From: Azophilus sp965221465
GTDB taxonomy: Bacteria > Pseudomonadota > Gammaproteobacteria > Pseudomonadales > Azotimanducaceae
Assembly (NCBI GenBank): GCA_965221465.1
Contig: OZ244892.1
Span: 2,294,001-2,358,000 of the forward strand
Length of the DNA stretch: 64,000 nucleotides
Direction of reading: 5' to 3'
Shown here: positions 1 through 8,864 of the stretch, one piece after another
Numbering within the stretch: the first letter of the stretch is position 1
How the letters are laid out: each line of letters begins with the position of its first letter
Translations under genes and position numbers: made by a program
The notes under the pieces: generated by a model
The model's database searches: none
Told to the model about the DNA's origin: nothing
Seen by the model: the letters and a program-made list of their open reading frames with translations, nothing else

Positions 1-856
1 CCAGATCCACCCGTCCCGCCCGCTGGGGATACCAGACATAGGGCGCCATGGCGGTGGCGACCTCCTCCGCCTCCTCCACGTAGATGCGGCCTCTGCGCTC
101 GCCCGATTCGGCAACGTCGGCATGGCCTGAACGCAGACCGTCGGCACGGCGCCGCTCGTGGGCCAGTGTCGTCATGGCCACCGCCCAACCGCCGCCGATT
201 TCGCCCACCTGGGCCTCCGCCGGGACGTGCGCATCGCTGATGAACACCTGATTGAAGGATGCATAGCCGTTCATCTGCCGGATCGGGCGCACCTCGATGC
301 CCGGTTGACGCATGTCGAGAACGAAATAGGTCAGGCCCCTGTGTTTCGGGGCATCCCAGTCGGTGCGCGCCAGCAACAGGCCCCAATCCGCGTGCTGGGC
401 GCTGGTGGTCCAGACTTTCTGCCCATTGACGATCCAGCCGTCGTCCGTCCGCTCTGCGCGAGTGGTGGAGCCGGCAAGATCGGAACCGCTGCCCGGCTCG
501 CTGAAGAGCTGGCACCAGACATCCTCGCCGGTGACGATTCGCCGCAGGTATTGCTTCTTCTGGGCATCGTTACCGTGTTCCAGCAGGGTCGCTGCCGCCA
601 GCAGACGGATGCCAACCCGCGCCCCGCCGACGGCGCCGGCCCGAGCGAACTCCTGCTCGACCACCCGCACCAGTTCCGACGAATAGCCGCGCCCGTACCA
701 GTCTTGCGGCCACTCCGGCATTGCCCAGCCGGCATCGGCCAGCTTGTTGCGCCAGTCGACGAGCGATTGTTCAGGATTCCAGTGTTCCGCCAGCCAGGCC
801 CGCACCTCGGCCCGAACTTTCTCTGCGGAAGGCAGCTCTGCAGAAGGCAGGCTCAC
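1..856 (-). CDS. Acyl-CoA dehydrogenase, C-terminal part off the window
   Basis: This is an FAD-dependent acyl-CoA alpha,beta-dehydrogenase of fatty-acid or related acyl-CoA catabolism. About 285 residues are visible from the N-terminus; the C-terminal helical domain lies beyond base 1. The N-terminal half reads AEHWNPEQSLVDWRNKLADA, and the middle domain has the family signature LFSEPGSGSDLAGSTTRAER followed by WIVNGQKVWTTSAQHADW, which contact FAD and acyl-CoA. The start is taken as a GTG at 856 that overlaps the TGA of the upstream dehydrogenase (GTGA), suggesting translational coupling. The two adjacent dehydrogenases may form a heteromeric enzyme, as in steroid side-chain FadE pairs; that is inference. 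The substrate cannot be told. Confidence 0.85.
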   Translation of the reverse strand, partial: MSLPSAELPSAEKVRAEVRAWLAEHWNPEQSLVDWRNKLADAGWAMPEWPQDWYGRGYSSELVRVVEQEFARAGAVGGARVGIRLLAAATLLEHGNDAQKKQYLRRIVTGEDVWCQLFSEPGSGSDLAGSTTRAERTDDGWIVNGQKVWTTSAQHADWGLLLARTDWDAPKHRGLTYFVLDMRQPGIEVRPIRQMNGYASFNQVFISDAHVPAEAQVGEIGGGWAVAMTTLAHERRRADGLRSGHADVAESGERRGRIYVEEAEEVATAMAPYVWYPQRAGRVDL

Positions 857-1941
857 GCGGCCCGCTCCTGCGATTCCAGGGCGGCGATCATGCGTTCCCG
901 ATGCCAGGCCGGATTGCCGAGCAGCACCTCCGAAGCCTTGGCGCGCTTGAACCAGAGCTGTGTGTCCTGTTCGGCGGTAAAGCCGATGCCGCCGTGCAAC
1001 TGGATGGCTTCCGCGGCGACGGACATGTAGGCATCCGCAGCCGCTGACTTGGCCAGGCTGGCATGGTAGCCGAGCGCCGGGTCCCCGTCGTCTGCCGCCG
1101 CGGCCGCGTAGTAAGCCGCCGACTTGGCCAGTTCCAGCTCGAGCAGCAGTTCCGCGCAGCGATGCTTGATTGCCTGGAAAGAAGCGATCGTGCGGCCGAA
1201 CTGCACACGCATCTTCACGTAATCGAGGGTGTCGTCGAACAATCGCTGGGCGCCGCCGACCATTTCGTTGGCGAGCGCAATGGCGGCGAGGTCGAGCGTT
1301 CGAGTCAAACCCTCTCCGGCGCTGCCCAGGCGACGGGCCGGAACGCCGTCGAGATGCAATTCCGCCAGCCGCCGCGTAGGGTCGATGACGCTCAATGGAC
1401 GCCTCGACACCCCCGAGCCCAAGGGGTCGATTTCGTGCAGTTCGGCGCCCCGGTCACCGTTCGCCACGACGAGCAACACGTCCGCCGCCATCCCGTCGAC
1501 CACCGGCCGGGTCGTACCCGAAAGGACGCTTCCAATGCGAACCACTTGTGCGGGGCGGTGACTTGCAGCCAGCGCCGCAATCGTCTCGCCCCGGGCGATG
1601 CCGGGCAGCAGGCGCGCCGCGGCAGCCTCGTCCGCGCAATCGAGCAGCGCCGCCACGGAGAGCACCGCCGAGGCGAAATAAGGCCCGCAATAGAGGGCGC
1701 GCCCCATCTCCTCCATGGCAATGCCGACCTCGACCAGGCCGAACCCGGCGCCGCCGAACCGTTCCGGAACCAGGAGCGCGGGCAAACCCAACTCGCCCGC
1801 CATGCGCTGCCAGACCTCCCGGTCGAAGCCAAAATCGCTCTCCATCTGCCGCCGCACGGCCGTCGTCGGCGATTCCGCCGAGAGAAAGCGGCGCACCATG
1901 TCGCGAAACTGTTGTTGTTCTTCGGTGGGAGCGAACTGCAT
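853..1941 (-). CDS. Acyl-CoA dehydrogenase family protein
   Basis: A 362-residue FAD-dependent acyl-CoA dehydrogenase, first gene of a two-gene unit with the dehydrogenase that follows. ATG 1941 (MQFAPTEEQQQFRDMVRRFL) gives the usual N-terminal helical start. The C-terminal domain shows MRVQFGRTIASFQAIKHRCA and EAIQLHGGIGFTAEQDTQLW, the FAD/acyl-CoA contact region. The usual middle-domain TxxxxGSD segment is weak here, as in FadE subunits that work only with a partner. The 4-base GTGA overlap with the next gene supports co-translation. Substrate specificity is not evident. Confidence 0.85.
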   Translation of the reverse strand: MQFAPTEEQQQFRDMVRRFLSAESPTTAVRRQMESDFGFDREVWQRMAGELGLPALLVPERFGGAGFGLVEVGIAMEEMGRALYCGPYFASAVLSVAALLDCADEAAAARLLPGIARGETIAALAASHRPAQVVRIGSVLSGTTRPVVDGMAADVLLVVANGDRGAELHEIDPLGSGVSRRPLSVIDPTRRLAELHLDGVPARRLGSAGEGLTRTLDLAAIALANEMVGGAQRLFDDTLDYVKMRVQFGRTIASFQAIKHRCAELLLELELAKSAAYYAAAAADDGDPALGYHASLAKSAAADAYMSVAAEAIQLHGGIGFTAEQDTQLWFKRAKASEVLLGNPAWHRERMIAALESQERAA

Positions 1942-2345
1942 GGCGTCAGTTTCCTGTGTCACGAATGCGGAACCATTCCGGGTGCCGCGCAAGGGCTCTG
2001 GCAGGCGCGGCCCGTCGGGCGTATCCAGTATACGGCCAGGGATTGAAACTCACTTCATCTTCGGGGGCACTGACCCGACCGGTTTGCGATTGGAAGACGC
2101 GTTGCCGACAAGTGCAGTGAAAGCACGGGGTGCGCGGAGCAAGCGGGCTCGAGACGCGCTGAAGAGCACTTTGGGCACGCGGTGGGTTCACGCCCGGTGA
2201 TTTCGCTGCTATTCGCGGCCGCATTCGTTGATTCGCTAATCATTCGGGTGAGAATCGGGGCGCTGTACACGCCGAGCTTGTGGGATTGGGCGCCGGGCTG
2301 GTAGCGTACGCGCCCCGTTTCAAGGGGTTCCGCGAGGAGGAACTC
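1942..2345. other. Divergent intergenic region, no gene seen
   Basis: About 400 bp between the leftward dehydrogenase pair and rightward dapD. I see no RNA gene or convincing open frame. It must hold promoters for both directions, but no clean -35/-10 pair stands out. The only clear site is the ribosome-binding sequence GAGGAGGAA just before the dapD ATG. Confidence 0.5.
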
Positions 2346-3341
2346 ATGCCTGTTTTCGCGTTCGCCATCGGCATTGCCACGCGCGACAGCCAGGGAAACT
2401 GCATCGACTGCTTTTTTCCGGCACCGCTGAAAGAACCGGGCGGAGACCTTGGCGCGTCAATTGCAGCGGCATTCGAGCCGGGCACCGCCGTCGTGCAGCC
2501 GAAGCAATTGCGTGACTTCGTGCCGACCCATCAGCCGGCCCTTGCCACACTGCTCGAAACCGACCGGGAATTGATCGCGACGCTGTTGCCGGCCGATGAA
2601 GCGATAACCGGCACGCCCGAGGCATTCCTCAAGCTGCACCTGCTGTCCCACCGGCTGGCGCTCCCAAACAGCATGAACCTGGACGGCATATTCGCACATC
2701 TGCAGACCATCGCCTGGACCACGGAGGGGGCTGTCGCGCTGGGAGACCTTCCGGGCCGTCAATTGCAGGCGCGCCTGAGCGGCGATCGATTCGAGGTGCT
2801 CTCGGTGGACAAGTTTCCGAAGATGGCGAACTACGTGGTGCCTTCGGGCGTGCGCATTGCCGACGCCAGCCGCATCCGGCTCGGCGCCTACCTCGGCGAA
2901 GGCACGACGGTCATGCCGTCGGGCTTCATCAACTTCAATGCCGCGGCACTCGGGCCCAACATGGTGGAAGGGCGTCTCTCCCAGGGCGTGGTGCTCGGCG
3001 AAGATTCCGACCTCGGCGGCGGCGCCAGCACCATGGGCACCCTTTCCGGCGGCGGCGGCATCACCATTACCATCGGCAGACAGTGCCTGGTCGGCGCCAA
3101 CGGCGGCACGGGGATACCGCTCGGCGACCGCTGCACCATCGAGGCAGGCCTTTACATCACCGCGGGCACGCGCGTGGCGGTGATCGACGAAGACGGCAAT
3201 CGGGTGCGGGTCGCTCGCGGCCGCGACCTCGCCGGCGGCTCGGACATGCTGTTCATCCGGCACAGCGAAACCGGCGAGGTGCAATGCCGCACCAACCGCA
3301 ATGCCATCGCGCTCAACGAACAGTTGCATGCGCACAACTGA
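2346..3341 (+). CDS. dapD: 2,3,4,5-tetrahydropyridine-2,6-dicarboxylate N-succinyltransferase
   Basis: Succinyl-CoA-dependent acylation of tetrahydrodipicolinate in the succinylase branch of lysine/meso-diaminopimelate synthesis. The 331-residue protein matches the longer Pseudomonas-type DapD: an N-terminal domain (LKLHLLSHRLALPNSMNLDG), the segment VLSVDKFPKMANYVVPSGVR, then left-handed beta-helix hexapeptide repeats (RLGAYLGEGTTVMPSGFINF; STMGTLSGGG; LVGANGGTGIPLGDRCTIEA) and the family ending LNEQLHAHN. The start at 2346 was chosen because GAGGAGGAA lies just upstream; the in-frame extension before it has no homology. dapE follows after a repeat-filled gap, so the next two pathway enzymes are linked. 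Confidence 0.95.
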   Translation: MPVFAFAIGIATRDSQGNCIDCFFPAPLKEPGGDLGASIAAAFEPGTAVVQPKQLRDFVPTHQPALATLLETDRELIATLLPADEAITGTPEAFLKLHLLSHRLALPNSMNLDGIFAHLQTIAWTTEGAVALGDLPGRQLQARLSGDRFEVLSVDKFPKMANYVVPSGVRIADASRIRLGAYLGEGTTVMPSGFINFNAAALGPNMVEGRLSQGVVLGEDSDLGGGASTMGTLSGGGGITITIGRQCLVGANGGTGIPLGDRCTIEAGLYITAGTRVAVIDEDGNRVRVARGRDLAGGSDMLFIRHSETGEVQCRTNRNAIALNEQLHAHN

Positions 3342-3360
3342 CGGTCGATGACTCGCCTGG

Positions 3361-3494
3361 CCCGCATCCGTCACCAACTTTCGGCGCGAGAGCGTCGACG
3401 TTTCGTCGCTGAAGCAAAACGCGCCGTCCAGCGCGGCTACGCGGACCGGAGGCCGATACAGGCATACTCGACCGTCTGTCAAATCGGCCGGAGG
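3361..3494. repeat. Dispersed repeat, 17-mer core family (copy 1, long form)
   Basis: It begins with the core GCATCCGTCACCAACTT (3364-3380) followed by TCGGCGCGAGAGCGTCGA. Similarity continues about 115 bases further to the copy at 28,401-28,520: both contain GCGCGGC, a GACCGGAGGCCG/GACTGGAAGCCG block, CTCGACCGT.TGTCAAA and GGCGGGAGCC-like ends. Shorter copies lie at 60,275, 63,108 and 63,877. Function is unknown; all copies sit at gene boundaries. Confidence 0.75.
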
Positions 3495-3620
3495 GAGCCT
3501 TCAGCCGGGGAGCGCGAGGGGGCACCCCTCGCAAATAGAGAGCCTTCAGCCGGGGAGCGCGAGGGGGTACCCCTCGCAAATAGAGAGCCTTCAGCCGGGG
3601 AGCGCGAGGAGCTACCCCTC
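3495..3620. repeat. 45-bp tandem repeats with hairpins
   Basis: Two complete 45-bp units (3495-3539, 3540-3584) and a third that diverges after about 30 bp. Each full unit contains the palindrome GCGAGGGG-NNN-CCCCTCGC, an 8-bp stem with a 3-base loop. Since 45 is a multiple of three, both strands stay open through the array, but no coding gene is supported. It lies downstream of dapD and could end or stabilise its transcript; there is no T-run for a classical terminator. Confidence 0.8.
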
Positions 3621-3732
3621 CCACTGGGAAACCGCGGTGGCGCACGGCGAGTGCGTCGGCGTCCGCAGCAGAAGGTTGGTTAGATATGCGGACCAGCCAG
3701 ATTCGTTCGCAAACCGGCCGCGTTGCTGCCCG

Positions 3733-4860
3733 ATGAATCCCGTGCTGGAACTTGCTCGGGCACTGATCGCGCGGGCCTCGGTGACCCCCGACGATGCGGG
3801 TTGCCAGGAACTGCTGGCCGGCAGGTTGGCCGACCTCGGGTTCGCGATCGAGACGCTCGACAGGAACGGCGTCCGCAATTTCGTCGCCAGATTCGGAGGC
3901 GGGTCGCCGAGTGTGGCATTCGCCGGGCATACCGACGTGGTGCCGCCGGGTGAAACGGGGCAATGGCAGTCGCCGCCGTTCGAACCGACCGTTCGCGACG
4001 GCTATCTCTTCGGGCGCGGCGCGGCGGACATGAAATCGAGCCTGGCCGCCATGGTGGTCGCGACGGAACGCTTTCTCGACCGGCGCCCGCAACCCGCGGG
4101 GCGCCTCGCGTTCCTGATCACCAGCGACGAGGAAGGGCCGGCCGAATTCGGCACGCGGCATATCGTCCGGCAACTCGAGCGCACGGGCGATATGCCGGAA
4201 TTGTGCGTCATCGGCGAGCCTTCCTCGACGGCCGTGCTCGGCGACACCGTTCGCAACGGTCGCCGCGGCTCGTTGAACGCCCGCCTGACGGTGCACGGCG
4301 TGCAGGGACACGTCGCCTATCCCGACCTCGCCGTCAACCCGATTCACTCGGTGACGCCCTTTCTGTCTGCCCTGCTCGGCCGGGAGTTCGACCGGGGCAA
4401 CGCCCACTATCCGCCGACCCGGGTGCAGGTCTCCAACATCGCGGCAGGCACCGGCGCCGCGAACGTGATTCCGGCGGAAGCCACCCTCGACTTCAATTTC
4501 CGCTACTCCAACGAGCAGACCGCGAACGGCCTGAAATCCATCGTCGAGGGCCTGCTTGCCGAGCACGGCGTCGACGCCACCCTCGATTGGCAGCATTCCG
4601 GAGAACCGTTCCTGACCCCTCCGGGCCGCCTGACGGAAGCGGTACAGGGCGCGATTCGCGACGAACTCGGCGTCGACTGCGAACTCTCGACCTCGGGAGG
4701 CACCTCCGACGGGCGCTTCATCGCCCCGTCGGGATGCGAAGTCGTCGAACTCGGCCCCGTCAACGCGACGATTCACAAGGTGAACGAATGCGTCGCAGTC
4801 GCCGACCTCGAACCGCTCGCACGCGTCTACGAGCGCATCCTGGAACGGTTGCTGGTGTAA
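3733..4860 (+). CDS. dapE: Succinyl-diaminopimelate desuccinylase
   Basis: Hydrolyses N-succinyl-LL-2,6-diaminopimelate in lysine and cell-wall precursor synthesis. The 375-residue M20-family metallopeptidase shows AFAGHTDVVPPGETGQW (zinc His and the catalytic Asp), FGRGAADMKSSLAAMVVA (bridging Asp), LITSDEEGPAEFGT (Glu-Glu pair: general base and zinc ligand), and the C-terminal STSGGTSDGRFIAPSG and GPVNATIHKVNECV with the last zinc His. The dimerisation domain (RRGSLNARLTVHGVQGHVAYP) lies between. Start ATG 3733 (MNPVLELARALIARASVTPD) matches the family N-terminus. It follows dapD in the same direction. Confidence 0.96.
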   Translation: MNPVLELARALIARASVTPDDAGCQELLAGRLADLGFAIETLDRNGVRNFVARFGGGSPSVAFAGHTDVVPPGETGQWQSPPFEPTVRDGYLFGRGAADMKSSLAAMVVATERFLDRRPQPAGRLAFLITSDEEGPAEFGTRHIVRQLERTGDMPELCVIGEPSSTAVLGDTVRNGRRGSLNARLTVHGVQGHVAYPDLAVNPIHSVTPFLSALLGREFDRGNAHYPPTRVQVSNIAAGTGAANVIPAEATLDFNFRYSNEQTANGLKSIVEGLLAEHGVDATLDWQHSGEPFLTPPGRLTEAVQGAIRDELGVDCELSTSGGTSDGRFIAPSGCEVVELGPVNATIHKVNECVAVADLEPLARVYERILERLLV

Positions 4861-4862
4861 CG

Positions 4863-5624
4863 GTGGCGCCGTCCGGCACATACCCGGGCCGAATTACCGG
4901 CAGGGTACGGGGACTGGTTCTGCTGGGCAGCCTGGCATTCCTGTCGTTCTGCGTGCTGTTCGCACCGGCGCGGTTGCTGGCGCCGCTGGCGGAGCGCATC
5001 CCCGGCGCCGCCCTGAAAGCAACCAGCGGTAGCGTCTGGTCGGGCTCGGGCAGGCTGTTCTACCAGGGGACGGACCGGGGCCGTTTCACCTGGTCCTTCC
5101 GGCCTGTAACACTGCTGCAACTGTTTCCGGGCATCGATTGGACGCTGTCCGCCGAACACCTGGATCTTGGCGGCAGCATGAACGTTGCGCCGGGCCGCGC
5201 GGCGCTGTCGATGGGTGGAACGATCGAGTCGGCCGCGGTCAATGCCTGGTTGGCGGCGTACGAGTTGTCGCTGGGCGGACGCTTCGAGGTGCGCGACCTG
5301 CATCTGCACGTTACCGGCAACCGCCCGGACGACGCGCGGGGCGCCATTTCCTGGTCTGGCGGCCGGCTGCACTACGTGCTGTCGCAACGGCGGAGAACCG
5401 CCGAACTGCCTCCCCTGGAAGCGCGCCTCTGGTACTCGGACAGGCCGGAAGCGGTGGTCGCGGCCCAAGGAGAATCCACGCCCCTGCTGGAAGCGCAGTT
5501 GCTCGAAAGCGGGTTTGCGCGCATCGGCGTCACGATGCGGCTTACCCGAATGCTCGGGCAACCCTGGCCCGGCGGCGGGGCGGACGACGACGTAGTTCTG
5601 GCAGTGGAGGAAAAGATACTTTAG
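4863..5624 (+). CDS. gspN: Type II secretion system protein N
   Basis: Inner-membrane accessory protein of the type II secretion machinery. 253 residues from GTG 4863, two bases after the dapE stop. One N-terminal membrane segment (LVLLGSLAFLSFCVLFAPAR) is followed by a periplasmic domain with the family pattern LKATSGSVWSGSGRLFYQG and FTWSFRPVTLLQLFPGIDW. Its TAG stop shares a base with the GTG of gspC. The N-C-D order fits a broken-up gsp locus; the remaining gsp genes are not in this window. Confidence 0.8.
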   Translation: MAPSGTYPGRITGRVRGLVLLGSLAFLSFCVLFAPARLLAPLAERIPGAALKATSGSVWSGSGRLFYQGTDRGRFTWSFRPVTLLQLFPGIDWTLSAEHLDLGGSMNVAPGRAALSMGGTIESAAVNAWLAAYELSLGGRFEVRDLHLHVTGNRPDDARGAISWSGGRLHYVLSQRRRTAELPPLEARLWYSDRPEAVVAAQGESTPLLEAQLLESGFARIGVTMRLTRMLGQPWPGGGADDDVVLAVEEKIL

Positions 5625-6574
5625 TGTCGGCTTCCGATATGGAATCGATTGTCAGAAAAGTCGTCGCACACGCCGCTGCGCCGCTCAAGTGGCTCATCGT
5701 GCTGGGCATGGCCTATACGCTGGCCACGACCGCGCTGTTCTTTGCAGCACCAGAGGAAGCCGCTTCCGTGCAGCCCCGGCAACCGGTCGCGCGGGAATCC
5801 GGCAGCACCCGGCCGGGCGCCGACCCTGAGAACATCATCGCTGCAAACCTGTTCGGCGTTGCCAGCACCGAGCCGACCGAGCCCGCCGCCGCGGCTGACG
5901 CCCGTGAAACCCTGGCCGAGACCCGCCTGCCGCTGGTGCTGAACGGTGTCTTCGTGGCGGAAAATGCCGAAGATTCCACCGCCATTCTGGCCCGCAAGGG
6001 GCGCTCCGAAGAGCTGTATCACATCGGCGACCGGGTGCCCGGCAACGCGACCCTGGATGCCGTTTTCCTCGACCATGTGCTGCTGCGCCGCGGCCGTGCG
6101 CTGGAGCGCCTGACTTTCCCCCAATCGGACGAGATCATCGTCGCCTCGTCCCCCCGTGCGGAAAGCGCCGCGGCGGAATCGCTGAACGCCCCCGCCGTAC
6201 GGGCAAGAAGTGCTTCACCGGCGACGCCGCCGCCGGCTCGCCGCGACATCGCCGAGCCCACGCCCGAGGAATTGGCGGAACAGTACCGGGCGAAGCTGAG
6301 AGACGATCCGCAGCAGGCCCTCGGGGAACTCGGCCTGACGCCGCTCGGGGGTGACGATCCGGCGGGTTACCGGCTCGACCGCCTTGGCGATTCTCCCTAC
6401 CTGCTCCAGACCGGGCTGCGTCCGGGAGACGTCATACTTTCCATCAACGGGCAGCCCGTGGGGGACATCGGACGTGACCGCCTGGAACTCGACAACGTGC
6501 TCGCCCAGGGCTCGGCCCGGATGGAAGTGCAGCGCGGCGAGCGGCGCTTTTTCATCACGGCATCGTTGAATTAG
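5624..6574 (+). CDS. gspC: Type II secretion system protein C (PDZ-type)
   Basis: Links the inner-membrane platform to the outer-membrane secretin. 316 residues from GTG 5624, which overlaps the gspN stop; ATG 5639 is an alternative. One N-terminal membrane helix (WLIVLGMAYTLATTALFFAA), a homology region with ENIIAANLFGV and RLPLVLNGVFVAENAEDSTA (periplasmic HR domain that binds GspD N0), a Pro/Ala-rich linker, and a C-terminal PDZ domain (GDSPYLLQTGLRPGDVILSI, NGQPVGD). GGAGG lies about 13 bases before the GTG. It is directly followed by gspD. Confidence 0.88.
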   Translation: MSASDMESIVRKVVAHAAAPLKWLIVLGMAYTLATTALFFAAPEEAASVQPRQPVARESGSTRPGADPENIIAANLFGVASTEPTEPAAAADARETLAETRLPLVLNGVFVAENAEDSTAILARKGRSEELYHIGDRVPGNATLDAVFLDHVLLRRGRALERLTFPQSDEIIVASSPRAESAAAESLNAPAVRARSASPATPPPARRDIAEPTPEELAEQYRAKLRDDPQQALGELGLTPLGGDDPAGYRLDRLGDSPYLLQTGLRPGDVILSINGQPVGDIGRDRLELDNVLAQGSARMEVQRGERRFFITASLN

Positions 6575-6623
6575 CGCACGCACCCTTCACTCGCCGTAAA
6601 GTCGCCGTAAAATTGCAGTCATC

Positions 6624-8582
6624 GTGAACAACACCCTTCACCTTTTCAGCCGCCACTTTTTCGCCTTTGCGTTGCTCGGGCTGGCCCTGCTGCACGCCGT
6701 TGCCGCAGCAGCAGCGTCGGAGCGGACCGGGACGATCAACATCAAGAACGCCGACATCCGCGAGTTCGTCACCCAGGTGGCGGAAATCACCGGCAAGACC
6801 TTTGTGGTGGATCCACGGCTGAAAGGCGAGGTCACCGTGATATCGAGCACGCCGCTGAACGCGGACGGCATCTATGAACTTTTCCTGTCGGTACTGCGCG
6901 TGCACGGGTTCATCGCCAGCCCTTCGGGGGACGTCATCCGTATCCAGCAGAGCGCCACCGGCAAACAGACCCCGGGGATCGACGATCAATTGTCCCAGGT
7001 GGCGCCCGAGGAACTGGTCACCCGGGTCATTGCGGCGCAGAACGTCGAATCCACGGAACTGGTCAAGATTCTGCGGCCGCTGATACCCCAGTACGGCCAC
7101 ATCGCCGCCGTCGCCGAACCCAACATCGTCATCGTCAGCGACCACGCGGACAACATTCTGAGGCTGATGCGCATCGTCGAGCAGATCGACATCTCCGAAG
7201 AGGACGAGATCGTCCTGGTGCCGCTGCAGGAAGCCTGGGTGGAAACGGTGGTGGATCTGCTGGAACGGCTGGCGCCCCATCAGATCGGCGCGAACGCCAC
7301 CGGCCCCCAGAGCATCCAGATCATCGCCAACAAGCGCAACAATTCCCTCATCGTGCGCGGCAAGCCGCGGCCCATTGCCGAGATTCTGAAGATCATCGAG
7401 TTGATCGACAAACCCGCCACGGCCACCGGCGGGGTGCGGGTGGTGTATCTGAAACACGCCGACGCGGTTTCCATCGCCGAGGTGGTGAACGGCGTCCTGT
7501 CCCAGCGGCCCGACGACGACGAGGGCTCGCAGGCGGCGACCATCCAGGCCGACGAGTCGCTGAACGCGATCATCATTCGCGCCGCGCCGAGCGCCATGAC
7601 GGAAATCCTCGATATCCTCGCTCAGCTCGATATCCGCCGCACGCAGGTGCTGATCGAAGCCGCCGTGGTGGAAGTGCAGATTTCCAATCAGCGCACCCTC
7701 GGCGCGGAAACCGCCGCTGCCGATTCGGCAGGCGCCACCTCGCCCATCGCCAGCACGGCGCTCGATGGCGTGATCGGCAATCTGTTGCGGAACCTGAGCG
7801 TCGACCAGCAAGGCAACCAGATCGACGCGGACGTACTCGCGGGGCTGGCCAGCATCTCCAGCCCGACGCTGGCGGTCGCCCGGATCAATCCGGACGGCTT
7901 CTCCTTCGGCAGCATCGTCACCGCCCTCGGCACCGCCAGCGATGCCAACCTGCTGTCGACGCCGAGCGTGATGACGCTGGACAACCAGGAAGCGAAAATC
8001 GTGGTGGGCAACGAGGTGCCGTTCCGCACGGGATCGTTCACCACCCAGGCCGACGGCGCAAACAACCCGTTCACCACCGTGCAACGGGAGGATGTCGGCC
8101 TGCAACTCAACGTCACCCCGCACGTGCACGACGGCTCGTCGGTGCGGCTCGCGATCTCCCAGCAGATCACCAACGTGGTGGACTCGCCCATCGGCGACGC
8201 CGGTTTCGCCGATGTGGTCACCTCCAAGCGGGAAATCGAAACCACCGTGCTCGCCGAAGACCGCCAGATCATCGTGCTCGGCGGCCTCATTCAGGACAAC
8301 ATCTCCGAATCCAGCAAGAAGGTGCCCCTGCTCGGCGACATCCCCGGCCTGGGTTTCTTCTTCCGCTCCTCCAGCACCACCGTCACCAAGACCAACTTGC
8401 TGATATTCTTGCGGCCGACGATCATCCGCTCGCAGGAAGACGCCAATGCGGCGACCGAGCGCAAGTACCGTGACATCTGGGAGGTGGAGATCACCTCGCA
8501 GGCGTCCAATCCCATGGAAGCCCTGTTCGAGGGCGGCTCCTCGTCCCCGGCACCGGAGGCGCCGTCGGCAGAGTCCCGTTAG
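6624..8582 (+). CDS. gspD: Type II secretion system secretin
   Basis: Forms the multimeric outer-membrane channel for folded exoproteins. 652 residues from GTG 6624 with a cleavable signal peptide (LLGLALLHAVAAAAASERTG). The N0 domain (NIKNADIREFVTQVAEITGK) precedes N1-N3 domains (ELVKILRPLIPQYGHIAAVA; VYLKHADAVSIAEVVNGVLS) and the secretin domain (RRTQVLIEAAVVEVQISNQR; LLSTPSVMTLDNQEAKIVVG; GGLIQDNISESSKKVPLLGD; PGLGFFFRS). A short acidic/Ser tail ends the protein. No ribosome-binding site is obvious before the GTG. No gspE-M genes follow; plsB is next. Confidence 0.93.
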   Translation: MNNTLHLFSRHFFAFALLGLALLHAVAAAAASERTGTINIKNADIREFVTQVAEITGKTFVVDPRLKGEVTVISSTPLNADGIYELFLSVLRVHGFIASPSGDVIRIQQSATGKQTPGIDDQLSQVAPEELVTRVIAAQNVESTELVKILRPLIPQYGHIAAVAEPNIVIVSDHADNILRLMRIVEQIDISEEDEIVLVPLQEAWVETVVDLLERLAPHQIGANATGPQSIQIIANKRNNSLIVRGKPRPIAEILKIIELIDKPATATGGVRVVYLKHADAVSIAEVVNGVLSQRPDDDEGSQAATIQADESLNAIIIRAAPSAMTEILDILAQLDIRRTQVLIEAAVVEVQISNQRTLGAETAAADSAGATSPIASTALDGVIGNLLRNLSVDQQGNQIDADVLAGLASISSPTLAVARINPDGFSFGSIVTALGTASDANLLSTPSVMTLDNQEAKIVVGNEVPFRTGSFTTQADGANNPFTTVQREDVGLQLNVTPHVHDGSSVRLAISQQITNVVDSPIGDAGFADVVTSKREIETTVLAEDRQIIVLGGLIQDNISESSKKVPLLGDIPGLGFFFRSSSTTVTKTNLLIFLRPTIIRSQEDANAATERKYRDIWEVEITSQASNPMEALFEGGSSSPAPEAPSAESR

Positions 8583-8864
8583 TGTCCCTTGTCAGCGACA
8601 CCCTGCCTTACGGCTGACCGCACAAGAGCTGTGCGCAGACGCGGCGCGCCCGAGGGAAAGGCGCAATACCGCCGACGGCCATGCTGCAATGTCTGCCAAT
8701 GTTCACGAAACCACTGCGGACCGCGCCTCGCCCTCCGCAGTTTTGCAGCCGCTGAATAGCAACGTATTGCCGACACCGGACACTAGCCACGCCCACGGGC
8801 ACGCCGACCGCTCGCCGGCGCGACTGTTGACTTCACCGCTGTCGGGGGCTGCAGGAGTTCCAAC

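Noticed and set aside
3495..3620. Possible CRISPR or coding tandem repeat
   Set aside because: Units are contiguous without spacers; open frames on both strands come from the 45-base period, and no start, RBS or similarity supports a protein.
3313..4881. 522-residue frame opposite dapE
   Set aside because: Antisense shadow of dapE and of the 45-bp repeats in high-G+C DNA.
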